Below are positions 18,781 through 27,044 of a stretch of 43,173 nucleotides of DNA, piece by piece (within the stretch, counting starts at the first letter, position 1; each line of letters starts with the position of its first letter). The notes beneath the pieces are model-generated. The model worked only from the letters and a program-made list of their open reading frames with translations. It did not search any database and had not been told where the DNA came from. The stretch comes from Candidatus Harrisonbacteria bacterium (GTDB taxonomy: Bacteria > Patescibacteriota > Minisyncoccia > UBA6257 > 02-FULL-45-10c), in the NCBI GenBank assembly GCA_016214655.1, contig JACROC010000001.1, forward strand, positions 1 through 43,173, written 5' to 3'. The position numbers and the translations under genes were made by a program.

Positions 18781-20491
18781 TTTCTTCAATAAATTTTTCT
18801 GGAATCATTGCGCCGAGATTGCCCTTTTGCCTTTCCCGTACACTTACGGTTTTGTTGGTTTCTTCGTCAGCTCCAACCACTATTATATAAGGAATTTTTT
18901 CCATTTCTGCCTGCCGGATTCTTTTGCCAAGACTTTCATTTGCGTCATTTAGTTCGGTCCGGATTCCAGCATTTTTTAATTGAATAAAAATTTTATCGGC
19001 ATAATCTTTTTGTTTTTCGCTGATCGGAAGAATTATTGCCTGCACCGGAGCCAGCCAGGCCGGAAAAGCGCCGCCTAAGTGCTCAATCAGGATTCCGAGG
19101 AATCTTTCGGTGGATCCCAGGATGGCGCGATGGATCACTACCAGCTGCCGTTTTTTGCCTTCCGCGTCAGTGTATTCCAATTCAAATCTTTTCGGCAGGT
19201 TCATATCCAGCTGGATAGTGGAAAGCTGCCATTCCCGGCCGATCACGTCTTTGAAAATGAAGTCCAGTTTTGGGCCGTAAAAAGCCGCTTCGCCCACGCC
19301 GATCTCATGCTTCCAGCCGCGCTTTTGAATCAAATGGGTCAGAGCTTCTTCTGATTTCTGCCAGACTTTTTCATCCCCGATATATTTGGATTTATTTTTC
19401 GGATCGTGGGTAGAAATTCGGACCCAAAAATCATTGAATCCGAATTTTTTATAAACCTCTTCAATTGTATCCAGTAACAGGTTAATTTCCTGTTCTATCT
19501 GATCGGGCCTGGCGAAGACGTGGCAATCGTCTTGACTGATTGAACGAACGCGAGTCAGGCCGGACAGCTCGCCGGATTTTTCATGGCGGTAAACTGTGCC
19601 GGTGTAAGTCCAACGCACGGGAAGTTCTTTATAAGAGTGGGGGAGCGATTTATAAAGCATCATAAAGTGCGGGCAGCTCATCGGTTTGAGGTAGTAGTCT
19701 GCCTCGTCTTTCAGCTTCATCGGCGGATACATCGCGTCGTACTTATCCAAATGCCCGGAGATCTTGTAGAGTTCGCCTTTAGTAATGTGAGGAACCCAGA
19801 TCGGCAGATAACCGTGGCGTTCCTGGAGTTCGGTAATATAGTTTTCTACCAGACGACGGAGGATCGCCCCCTTGGGATAAAACAGCGGCAGACCCGGGCC
19901 GACTTCATCAACTATCTCAAATAACTGCAGTTCTTTGCCGAGCTTCCGGTGGTCGCGTTTCTTCGCTTCCTCCATCATTCTTAAGTGGTCTTCGAGCGTC
20001 TTTTTGTCGGCAAAGGCCAATCCATAGATACGGGTAAGCATCGGGTTTTTTTCACTGCCTTTCCAATAAGCGCCGGCCAGGTGGGTGAGCTTGAATCCTT
20101 CCGGGTTTATTTTTTTGGTATTTTTAACGTGTCCGCCGCGGCAAAGATCGGTAAATATATCTCCAGTATGGTAGGCGGTTAGAGATTTTTTCTCTTTAAC
20201 AAATTCTTTAATTAATTCCTGCTTAAACGGCTGGCCGCGAAACATTTTTTTGGCTTTAATCGGAGTTAATTTTTCTCCTTTAAAATCCAGACCCAGATGA
20301 ATAAGCCGGCGCATTTCTTTTTCCAATTCCGGCAAATCGGCATCGCTGATCGACTGAGGCAAGAGAAAATCATAATAAAAGCCGTTTTCAATCACCGGGC
20401 CGATGCCCAGTTTGGTTTTAGGATATTTTTTAAGCACTGCCGCTGCCAGCAGATGGGCAAGTGAGTGGCGGATTTCTTCTAGAGATGACAT
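18758..20491 (-). CDS. thrS: threonine--tRNA ligase, form without the TGS domain
   Basis: Encodes 577 residues against about 640 in E. coli. It opens directly with the editing domain (IRHSLAHLLAAAVLKKYP, the HxxxH site, and TDLCRGGHVKNT with the Cys/His site), so the N-terminal TGS domain of about 60 residues is missing. The class II core shows KPMSCPHFMMLYKS (motif 1 area and zinc Cys), VRWTYTGTVYRHEKSGELSGLTRVR (motif 2) and HRAILGSTERFLGILIEH (motif 3, zinc His nearby). The anticodon domain ends the protein. ATG 20491 is chosen over TTG 20494 because the promoter predicts a transcript starting at about the ATG. Confidence 0.96.
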   Translation of the reverse strand: MSSLEEIRHSLAHLLAAAVLKKYPKTKLGIGPVIENGFYYDFLLPQSISDADLPELEKEMRRLIHLGLDFKGEKLTPIKAKKMFRGQPFKQELIKEFVKEKKSLTAYHTGDIFTDLCRGGHVKNTKKINPEGFKLTHLAGAYWKGSEKNPMLTRIYGLAFADKKTLEDHLRMMEEAKKRDHRKLGKELQLFEIVDEVGPGLPLFYPKGAILRRLVENYITELQERHGYLPIWVPHITKGELYKISGHLDKYDAMYPPMKLKDEADYYLKPMSCPHFMMLYKSLPHSYKELPVRWTYTGTVYRHEKSGELSGLTRVRSISQDDCHVFARPDQIEQEINLLLDTIEEVYKKFGFNDFWVRISTHDPKNKSKYIGDEKVWQKSEEALTHLIQKRGWKHEIGVGEAAFYGPKLDFIFKDVIGREWQLSTIQLDMNLPKRFELEYTDAEGKKRQLVVIHRAILGSTERFLGILIEHLGGAFPAWLAPVQAIILPISEKQKDYADKIFIQLKNAGIRTELNDANESLGKRIRQAEMEKIPYIIVVGADEETNKTVSVRERQKGNLGAMIPEKFIEEINKQAPR

Positions 20492-20497
20492 CAATTG

Positions 20498-20526
20498 ATT
20501 ATAAAATGATTCAGGCTAATTTTCAA
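20498..20526 (-). promoter_or_regulatory. leaderless promoter of thrS
   Basis: On the minus strand TTGAAA (20526-20521), 17 nt, TATAAT (20503-20498), then 6 nt to ATG 20491. This excludes a long regulatory leader such as a T-box for thrS from this promoter. Confidence 0.85.
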
Positions 20527-20554
20527 AACATCTTGAATCCGCTGTGCCTATTTA

Positions 20555-20703
20555 AATATCCGAAATTATGTTCCGTGCGGCAACTACGGACCCAGCCGGA
20601 GCTTGGTCTTCGCGTAAGGGAAGTCCGGCTGGGGAGGCGTAGGAGCCGCTTGTCGCCGGAGCAAGCGGACTCCGGTGCCGTCAGGAATATAATTTCGGGT
20701 ATT
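20555..20703 (+). ncRNA. structured RNA, copy A of a two-copy family
   Basis: Nested helices: a 20-bp outer stem (20555-20574 / 20684-20703, including CCGAAATTATGTTCC), GCGGCA/TGCCGT (20577-20582 / 20676-20681), CTACG/CGTAG (20584-20588 / 20638-20642), a hairpin CCCAGCCGGA/TCCGGCTGGG (20591-20600 / 20624-20633), and a hairpin CCGCTTG/CAAGCGG (20646-20652 / 20662-20668). The core GTGCGGCAACTACGGA, GAGGCGTAGG and CCGGTGCCGTCA is identical to copy B at 30139-30276, while helix sequences differ but still pair. The plus strand is favoured because both copies lie upstream of plus-strand genes; the minus strand is not excluded. It does not match a riboswitch or ribozyme I recognise. Confidence 0.8.
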
Positions 20704-20745
20704 AGCCAATTGATAATCTCCAAGATTTATTTAACAATTAAGGCA

Positions 20746-23700
20746 ATGGAAACACCCGGTTTTGGCAAAGAATCGGCTCCGAGGCAGAAAAGCCGCGAAG
20801 AAGTAAGATCGCAGGAACGTAAGACGCTCAGGCATTTATTGCCGCCGGATTTACAATTAAAGTTTGAACCGAAAGGCAGGTGGAATTTTGAGGGGGAACT
20901 GTTGCGCCGCCGGCATTCTGAAATAAAAGAAGATCAGACCTTTTTTGATTTTTTAAAAATGAAAAAAGAGGCAAAAGAAAGAACGGGTATGCCTCCGGAA
21001 GGCGGAGATGCTTTTGTATTGGAGTTTAGTAAGGCGCGCCACAAAGTTTCTTCTGAACTTGCCTTGATAGACACACTCTATAGCATCGAGATAGAGATTC
21101 TGCAAAATGATGATTTGTCGGCGGCGGAAATCGGAAAAATTTTGGCAGATAAAGACCCGCAATTTGCCCGCGAAATAATGAATTTGCTGATTAATAAAGG
21201 AGGTATTTATGAACTTTATGAAGGAACAGAGCTGGCGCTTAAGCTGGGAGAGCGGCAGCTGGCTGAGAAAAATTTGCAGACTTTTCTTGATCAAAAACAA
21301 TATTCGTATGCCGGGAAGATTGCCCTTGGCCTTGGAAATCTGGAGCTGGCTAAGCAATCTTTGGAAAATTTATATAAAAAAGAATCAAGAACCACTAAGA
21401 AAGAATCTGAGGTGCGCAAGAAATTCGGCTTGACGATTTTTTCAGCCGATATGGCAGAGCTGGGCCGGAGAATCGCCGAACAAGATCCGGAATTCGGCCG
21501 GAATTTTCTGGAAAAGCTTTTAAGCAAGAAAAGGGTGTTTGAAGCTGCTAAGGTTGCGATTGGATTGGGCGATCCGGAATTGGCAGAGCGGTTGAGATCA
21601 GAATTGTATAATGGCGGTATCCCAGAATTAAGCATGGAGATTGGTTTGGATATGGCTAAGCTGGATTTTGATTTTGGCTGGAAATGGATGGAAAGGAATT
21701 TAGCTCATGGCGATCCGATTTTGCCCCCGATTGCCGTCGGGAAAATTGTGGCAGTGCTGGCGGAAAGACAAAATTTAACCGGAGAGCAAACTTCAAAAAT
21801 TAAAGAGATCCGGGATAAATTGCTAAAAGCCGGCGGCCACGAAAGCCTTTTTGTTGCCGGTAAAATAGCCCTGGCTTCCGGGGATGTGTCTGCTTATAGA
21901 TTGGCCCAGAAAGATTTGCAAGAATCTAAAAGTGAACCGGCTAGATTAAAAAGCAATAAGTTGGTCATTGAATATCTTAAAAGAAAGGAAATTTCTCCGG
22001 AGACTAAGCGGTTAATCGGAGTATTGTCGGATGTTACCAAGGAGAAGAGGTATGCCGTAGATATGGTTAAAAATCTTTTACTCGGCGGGGATTTATTGGA
22101 TTTTCAGTCTAAATATTTGCCAACTTTTCTGGCCCTGAAGGATTACGGAATGATTATTAATAATAAGGCGGAAGAGGGAAAAAAGTGGGAGAACCCGGAA
22201 TTATTTTTTGAGATTAATACCGATATTATAGTTAATTTACAGCTACTGGATAATAATCTCTCTGCCGCGCTTTTGCGCTCATGGATGTCCAGAGGCTTTT
22301 CTTTTGCAGACTCTAACTTGGTCGGTTGTGTGCCGGTTTTGGAAGATATAGATTCTTTTAATGCAGTTCAGAAATTTATAAAAAGCCAAAAAGGCAATTT
22401 ATCATATTATGAATTCGGCAAGCTGTTGGAAATCGCTTCCGGATACATAGCCAGCGGCCGGAAGGAAATTTTTGTTTCTTTACTCGGGAAAGCCAGCCCT
22501 TACAAAGAGACTCTGGATATTTTGAACGGCAAATTATTTGAAATTATCGCGCGGAAAGCAGGCGTTAAAGGTGAAATAGCTTTTTCATCGGCAGAGCATT
22601 GGCCGCTTAGATTTCTCCCGAATTTAGTCAATCATTACCAGTTTTTAAAAACAGAATCCAAAGTTACGCAGGATCTGTATGGCGGAGTATTGCGGGCGGC
22701 GTTCGAAAATAGATTTTCAAAATTTATTTCCGATGAGGGTCAAACGGATAAGCTCGGCAAAAAAATAGCTTTGCACAATCAGGAAGTGGAAAAAACTTTT
22801 AAAAAGTCTGGAATTAACTGGGAGAATTGGGAAAATTTTTCCGGTCAGGAGGCGTTTGAAGTCGGGGCCGGCAAGAAAATATCGCCGGAAGAAAGCTGGG
22901 GCGAACTCATGCAAAAATTAACCGATCTTCAGGAATTGCTTGGTAATTTGCCGGTGGCCGGAAGTTTGCGGAAAGACATGATCAGAATTCAAAAAGAAAA
23001 AGGCAAATTTGATTTTTCTGGAATTGATTTATCAGATCCGGAGTGGCAAAAGAAAAATTTTCCTAATTATGCCCGCGGTCTGGAATATCTTATTTCTAAA
23101 AATCCAGGTTTTGTTTTGCCGGGTCAGGCGGCGGAGTTATGGAAACAAATTCAGGAATTCGTTGGCGTTGTTCAGCGGCGCGGAAAAGATCAGCATGCCA
23201 AGAAAAGATTTTTGGTTAAAAAATGGGACCGCGATCCGCGGCGGGATTTGTTTCAGGGCAATTACAGCCGGTGCTGCATTTCTATCGGCGAGAAGGGTAT
23301 CGCTCCACAGCAGCTTCCGGGAGTAGAATTTGATGTTTATCCCCCGGGAATTTTGGAATTTTTGGTAGATAAAGGCGTTCAGGTAGCGGAGGTGATAGAC
23401 GAGGAAATCGGAGAGCCGATAGGGCAATGCTGGCTGTATGTTTCTTTAGATAAGAACAATCAGCCGGTACTGGTGGCGGATACTTTTGATATTCAGGCCA
23501 GTTATGGCATTGGTAAAAATGAGAATCGCGGAATTCGGGAGGCTATGTTTAAGTTTCTAAGAAATTATGCGGATGCGGCCGGAATTAAGAATGTCGTACT
23601 TGGTAAAAAATGGGGGAATGGAGATTCAATCGTGAATAAAGTGGAAGTTGGAGATTTGCCGAAGACTAGTTTACCCCCGATAAAAAAATTAGGCGGGTAC

Positions 23701-23763
23701 GTCAATAAAAAACAGTATTATTTGGAAACTACCGGCTCAAGAGAAGTTTATTTGATAGAGTAA
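20746..23763 (+). CDS. large alpha-solenoid protein with a possible acyltransferase-like C-terminal domain
   Basis: Encodes 1005 residues from ATG 20746; the frame stays open back to 20461 but that stretch overlaps thrS and the structured RNA. Residues about 80-800 are helical-repeat rich, with recurrent units like AKVAIGLGDPELAERL, GKIALGLGNLELAKQSL and GKIALASGDVSAYRLA, resembling TPR/HEAT solenoids. The C-terminal 190 residues differ: KKWDRDPRRDLFQGN, then RCCISIGEKG, GQCWLYVSLDKNNQPVLVADTFDI and a final alpha/beta segment, an arrangement that recalls GNAT folds (weak inference). No signal peptide or membrane helix, so it is probably cytoplasmic. It ends 10 nt from convergent dnaE. Confidence 0.8.
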   Translation: METPGFGKESAPRQKSREEVRSQERKTLRHLLPPDLQLKFEPKGRWNFEGELLRRRHSEIKEDQTFFDFLKMKKEAKERTGMPPEGGDAFVLEFSKARHKVSSELALIDTLYSIEIEILQNDDLSAAEIGKILADKDPQFAREIMNLLINKGGIYELYEGTELALKLGERQLAEKNLQTFLDQKQYSYAGKIALGLGNLELAKQSLENLYKKESRTTKKESEVRKKFGLTIFSADMAELGRRIAEQDPEFGRNFLEKLLSKKRVFEAAKVAIGLGDPELAERLRSELYNGGIPELSMEIGLDMAKLDFDFGWKWMERNLAHGDPILPPIAVGKIVAVLAERQNLTGEQTSKIKEIRDKLLKAGGHESLFVAGKIALASGDVSAYRLAQKDLQESKSEPARLKSNKLVIEYLKRKEISPETKRLIGVLSDVTKEKRYAVDMVKNLLLGGDLLDFQSKYLPTFLALKDYGMIINNKAEEGKKWENPELFFEINTDIIVNLQLLDNNLSAALLRSWMSRGFSFADSNLVGCVPVLEDIDSFNAVQKFIKSQKGNLSYYEFGKLLEIASGYIASGRKEIFVSLLGKASPYKETLDILNGKLFEIIARKAGVKGEIAFSSAEHWPLRFLPNLVNHYQFLKTESKVTQDLYGGVLRAAFENRFSKFISDEGQTDKLGKKIALHNQEVEKTFKKSGINWENWENFSGQEAFEVGAGKKISPEESWGELMQKLTDLQELLGNLPVAGSLRKDMIRIQKEKGKFDFSGIDLSDPEWQKKNFPNYARGLEYLISKNPGFVLPGQAAELWKQIQEFVGVVQRRGKDQHAKKRFLVKKWDRDPRRDLFQGNYSRCCISIGEKGIAPQQLPGVEFDVYPPGILEFLVDKGVQVAEVIDEEIGEPIGQCWLYVSLDKNNQPVLVADTFDIQASYGIGKNENRGIREAMFKFLRNYADAAGIKNVVLGKKWGNGDSIVNKVEVGDLPKTSLPPIKKLGGYVNKKQYYLETTGSREVYLIE

Positions 23764-23773
23764 ATTTATTGAG

Positions 23774-26700
23774 CTATAATTCCCTGACGTTATCGCAGAT
23801 GAATTTCGGTTCGCCGTTCCGCCAGGACATTTTTCCGGAAACCATGACAATATTATTTTCTCTCCACATCGGCAAAGTTCTGGCGAGGGTATCGGAGAAA
23901 ACAATGACTTCCATGGTATTGCTGAGATCTTCCACTTTGGCAAAAACCATCGGCTGTCCGAGTTTGGTATTAATTTTCTGGACTTTGGCGATGATGCCGG
24001 CGATGCGGGATTTCCTTTCCCCGGCGGAGCTATTGGTTAAAAGCAAGTTTTTAATTTCTTGGACTCCGTATTCGGACATAACTTCTTTATGGCGGTTGAG
24101 CGGATGATCGGAAATGTACAGCCCCAGCAGTTCTTTTTCCCAAGTTAATTTTTCTTGTTGGGTAGCTGGCGGGCAGGATTTTAATTTTAGCGCGTTAGCA
24201 GAGACATGAGTTTGTCCGAATAGCGAGAATTGGCTGGTTTTTTTTGATTTTCGCAGGGTACCGGCAAAATTAATAATTTCTTCCATATTAGTAAGGCCGG
24301 CGTTCCTTTCAATACCCAAATCGTCCAGCGCGCCGCACTTTAATAAACTCTCAAAAGATTTTTTATTCAAATCTTTATGTTCTACGCGCTGAAGCAGATC
24401 AACCAAATTTTTAAATGGGCCGCCTTTTTGGCGTTCGGCCACGATTGCTTCTACGATATTTTGGCCGACATTTTTTATGGCGAGAAGTCCGAACCGGATG
24501 CCACTTTCTTCCGGAGTAAAATTAGCAAGGCTTTTATTGATATCCGGAGGAAGTACGGCAATATCGGCTTTTTTTGCTTCGCTGATAAGAAAAGCGATCC
24601 GTTCCACATCTCCAGCCTCGTTATTGAAGAGGCTGGTATAGAATTCAATGGGATACCGGGCGCGGAGGTAAGCGGTTCGGTAAGCAATCATGGCGTAGCA
24701 GGCGGCATGTGACCGGTTGAAGCCGTAGCGCGCGAATGGCTCAAACCATTGCCAGATCTGTTCGGCAACGTTTTTGGCAATACCATTGGCAATCATTCCG
24801 TTAACCATTTTCTGGGCTTGTTCATCAAGGAGTGATTTAATTTTTTTGCCGACTGCTTTCCGGAGCGTATCAGCTTCAGCTAGCGTAAAACCGGCTAAAT
24901 CGCGGGCAATCTGCATTAATTGTTCCTGATAGATGGCTACGCCATAGGTTTTTTTAAGGATTGGTTCAAGTTTGGGATGAAGATAGGTTATCCGTTCTTT
25001 GCCGAATTTCCGCTTAATATACTGCGGAATAAGGTCCATCGGACCTGGGCGGTATAGCGCGACCATGGCAATGATATCTTCCAGTTCATTCGGCCGTAGT
25101 TCTTTAAGATACCGGCGCATGCCGCTTGATTCCAGCTGGAATACGCCAGTGGTATCCGCGGCCTGGAGCAGTTCAAAAGTTTTCTTGTCATCTAACGGAA
25201 TTTGGCCGATATCTATTTTTACACCGCTTCCTTCTTCAATCAGGCGCAAAGTATCTTCAATAATGGTTAAGTTTTTGAGTCCCAACAGATCCATTTTTAA
25301 AAGTCCCAGATCTTCAACGCTATGCATCTCAAATTGGGTGATGATGGTATTGTCACCCTGCGGCGCATATTGGATGGGCATATATTCGGTAAGCGGCTCT
25401 TTGGCGATTACTGTACCGCAGGCATGGACAGACGCATGCCTGACTACGCCTTCCAGATTTTTTGCGGCATCAATAACCTTTTTAGCATCCGGATTATTCT
25501 GGTATAAATTTTTTAATTCGTTAACTTCTTTAAGGCAATGGTCCAGCCAGCCCTCTTTCATTCCTTGAGTCGGATTAAAAGGAATAAGTTTAGCTATTTG
25601 ATCGCAGAATCCGTAACTTAAGCCCATAGCTCTTCCGGCATCGCGGATAGCCGCCCGCGCAGCCATAGTTCCGAAAGTGATAATGTGGGCAACCCGGTCT
25701 TTTCCATATTTTTCCTCCAGGTAGCCGAATACTTCATCGCGGCGGGTATCGGCAAAATCAATATCAATATCAGGCATTTGGATACGGTCGGGATTTAAGA
25801 ATCGCTCAAAAAGCAAATCATACTTTAATGGATCAATATCCGTAATATTCAGGATATAGGCGATAATACTGCCGGCGGCGGAGCCGCGGCCCGGACCCAC
25901 GACAATTCCGTGGTCTTTTGCCCAGTTGATAAAATCCTGAACTATTAAAAAGTAATCCGCAAAACCGGTTTTTTCTATGACTCCTATTTCGTAATCTATC
26001 CTATTTTTTATTTCCGGAGTTATTTCCGGGTAGCGCAGGGGCGTGCGTTCAGTTATCAATGAGCGAAGATAGCCGTTGGCGGTTTGATTTTCTGGAAGGT
26101 TGAATTTCGGAAGCTGAGTTTTTCCCAGCTGAAGCTCAAAATTGCATTGATTGGCGATGCGGACGGTATTTTCAATTGCCTCCGGAACATCCTGGAAAAA
26201 TCCGGCCATTTCTTCCGGCGAGCGCATGGAAAAATCATCGTCTTTGAGCGTCAGCCGGCTCTTATCGGAGAGTTTGTTTCCGGTTTGAACTGCAAGGAGA
26301 ATATCATGATATTCTGCATCGCTTGGTTTTACGTAATGGATATCTTGGGTAGCCACCAGCGGGATGCCGGTTTTTTGCGAAAGTTTTTTTAATCCTTCGT
26401 TGGCTTTAATGGTTTCTTTAATGCCGGGATGATGGCCGATTTCCAAATAAAAATTTTCCGGGCCGAAAATTTTCTGGTATTCCAGTGCGGCTTTTTCCGC
26501 GCCGGCGGCATTATTATTTAAAATATTTTTGGCGACTTCGCCGGTAATACAGGCGGAAAGGGCGATTAACCCTTCATGATATTGCTGTAAAAGATTTTTA
26601 TCTACCCGCGGTTTGTAATAAAAGCCCTCCAAATGGGCAATAGTTACCAATTTGATCAGATTTTTCCAGCCGCGCTCGTTTTTGGCGAGTAAAATAAGAT

Positions 26701-26965
26701 GATAATACTTCTCTTCTCCGCCATTGATTTCTTTTTGTTTGTGATCTCTCGGGGCAACGTAAGTTTCGATGCCGAGAATCGGTTTGATGCCGGCCTTTTT
26801 AGCTTTTTTATAAAATTCCACGGCACCGTAAAGGTTGCCGTGATCAGTGAGCGCTACCGAATCCATTCCCAATTTTTTAGCGCGATTTACCAAATCATCG
26901 ATTTTTCCAAGGCCGTCGAGTAATGAGTAATGTGAATGTGTATGGAGATGTACGAAGCGTGGCAT
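23774..26965 (-). CDS. dnaE: DNA polymerase III alpha subunit
   Basis: Encodes 1063 residues, about 100 shorter than E. coli DnaE. The N-terminal PHP domain reads FVHLHTHSHYSLLDGLGKI with DHGNLYGAVEFYK and GIETYV. The palm has GPGRGSAAGSIIAYIL and MPDIDIDFADTRRDEV with the catalytic Asp residues; fingers include GFNRSHAACYAMIAYRTAYLRARYP. A tandem HhH region and an OB fold (RIAGIIAKVQKINTKLGQPM) end the protein, so the tau-binding tail found in E. coli is absent or very short. It is the replicative polymerase. The gene runs convergent to the solenoid gene and shares a strand with the protease upstream. Confidence 0.97.
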   Translation of the reverse strand: MPRFVHLHTHSHYSLLDGLGKIDDLVNRAKKLGMDSVALTDHGNLYGAVEFYKKAKKAGIKPILGIETYVAPRDHKQKEINGGEEKYYHLILLAKNERGWKNLIKLVTIAHLEGFYYKPRVDKNLLQQYHEGLIALSACITGEVAKNILNNNAAGAEKAALEYQKIFGPENFYLEIGHHPGIKETIKANEGLKKLSQKTGIPLVATQDIHYVKPSDAEYHDILLAVQTGNKLSDKSRLTLKDDDFSMRSPEEMAGFFQDVPEAIENTVRIANQCNFELQLGKTQLPKFNLPENQTANGYLRSLITERTPLRYPEITPEIKNRIDYEIGVIEKTGFADYFLIVQDFINWAKDHGIVVGPGRGSAAGSIIAYILNITDIDPLKYDLLFERFLNPDRIQMPDIDIDFADTRRDEVFGYLEEKYGKDRVAHIITFGTMAARAAIRDAGRAMGLSYGFCDQIAKLIPFNPTQGMKEGWLDHCLKEVNELKNLYQNNPDAKKVIDAAKNLEGVVRHASVHACGTVIAKEPLTEYMPIQYAPQGDNTIITQFEMHSVEDLGLLKMDLLGLKNLTIIEDTLRLIEEGSGVKIDIGQIPLDDKKTFELLQAADTTGVFQLESSGMRRYLKELRPNELEDIIAMVALYRPGPMDLIPQYIKRKFGKERITYLHPKLEPILKKTYGVAIYQEQLMQIARDLAGFTLAEADTLRKAVGKKIKSLLDEQAQKMVNGMIANGIAKNVAEQIWQWFEPFARYGFNRSHAACYAMIAYRTAYLRARYPIEFYTSLFNNEAGDVERIAFLISEAKKADIAVLPPDINKSLANFTPEESGIRFGLLAIKNVGQNIVEAIVAERQKGGPFKNLVDLLQRVEHKDLNKKSFESLLKCGALDDLGIERNAGLTNMEEIINFAGTLRKSKKTSQFSLFGQTHVSANALKLKSCPPATQQEKLTWEKELLGLYISDHPLNRHKEVMSEYGVQEIKNLLLTNSSAGERKSRIAGIIAKVQKINTKLGQPMVFAKVEDLSNTMEVIVFSDTLARTLPMWRENNIVMVSGKMSWRNGEPKFICDNVREL

Positions 26966-26972
26966 ATATTCA

Positions 26973-27018
26973 ATCCTAATCCATTTATATATGCATCTTC
27001 AAGAAAAATTGTGGATAA
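26973..27018 (-). promoter_or_regulatory. dnaE promoter with a perfect DnaA box
   Basis: On the minus strand TTGAAG (27002-26997), 18 nt, TAGGAT (26978-26973), then 7 nt to ATG 26965. TTATCCACA on the minus strand (27018-27010) lies just upstream of the -35 box. Confidence 0.6.
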
Positions 27019-27044
27019 AATAAAAAACCGAGTTTACACCCGGT
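27015..27044 (-). terminator. intrinsic terminator of the HtrA-like protease gene
   Basis: Minus-strand stem ACCGGGT / ACTCGGT (27044-27038 / 27033-27027), 4-nt loop, then TTTTTTATTTT. It starts on the last base of the TAA stop and overlaps the DnaA box on its far side. Confidence 0.85.

Noticed and set aside
20498-20703. Copy A as a T-box or leader riboswitch of thrS
   Set aside because: A near-consensus promoter lies between it and thrS, only 6 nt before the start codon, and no T-box sequence is visible on the minus strand.
20461-20745. N-terminal extension of the solenoid protein
   Set aside because: The frame is open, but it overlaps the thrS start and promoter and runs through structured RNA copy A; the sequence is not protein-like. 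ATG 20746 is preferred.
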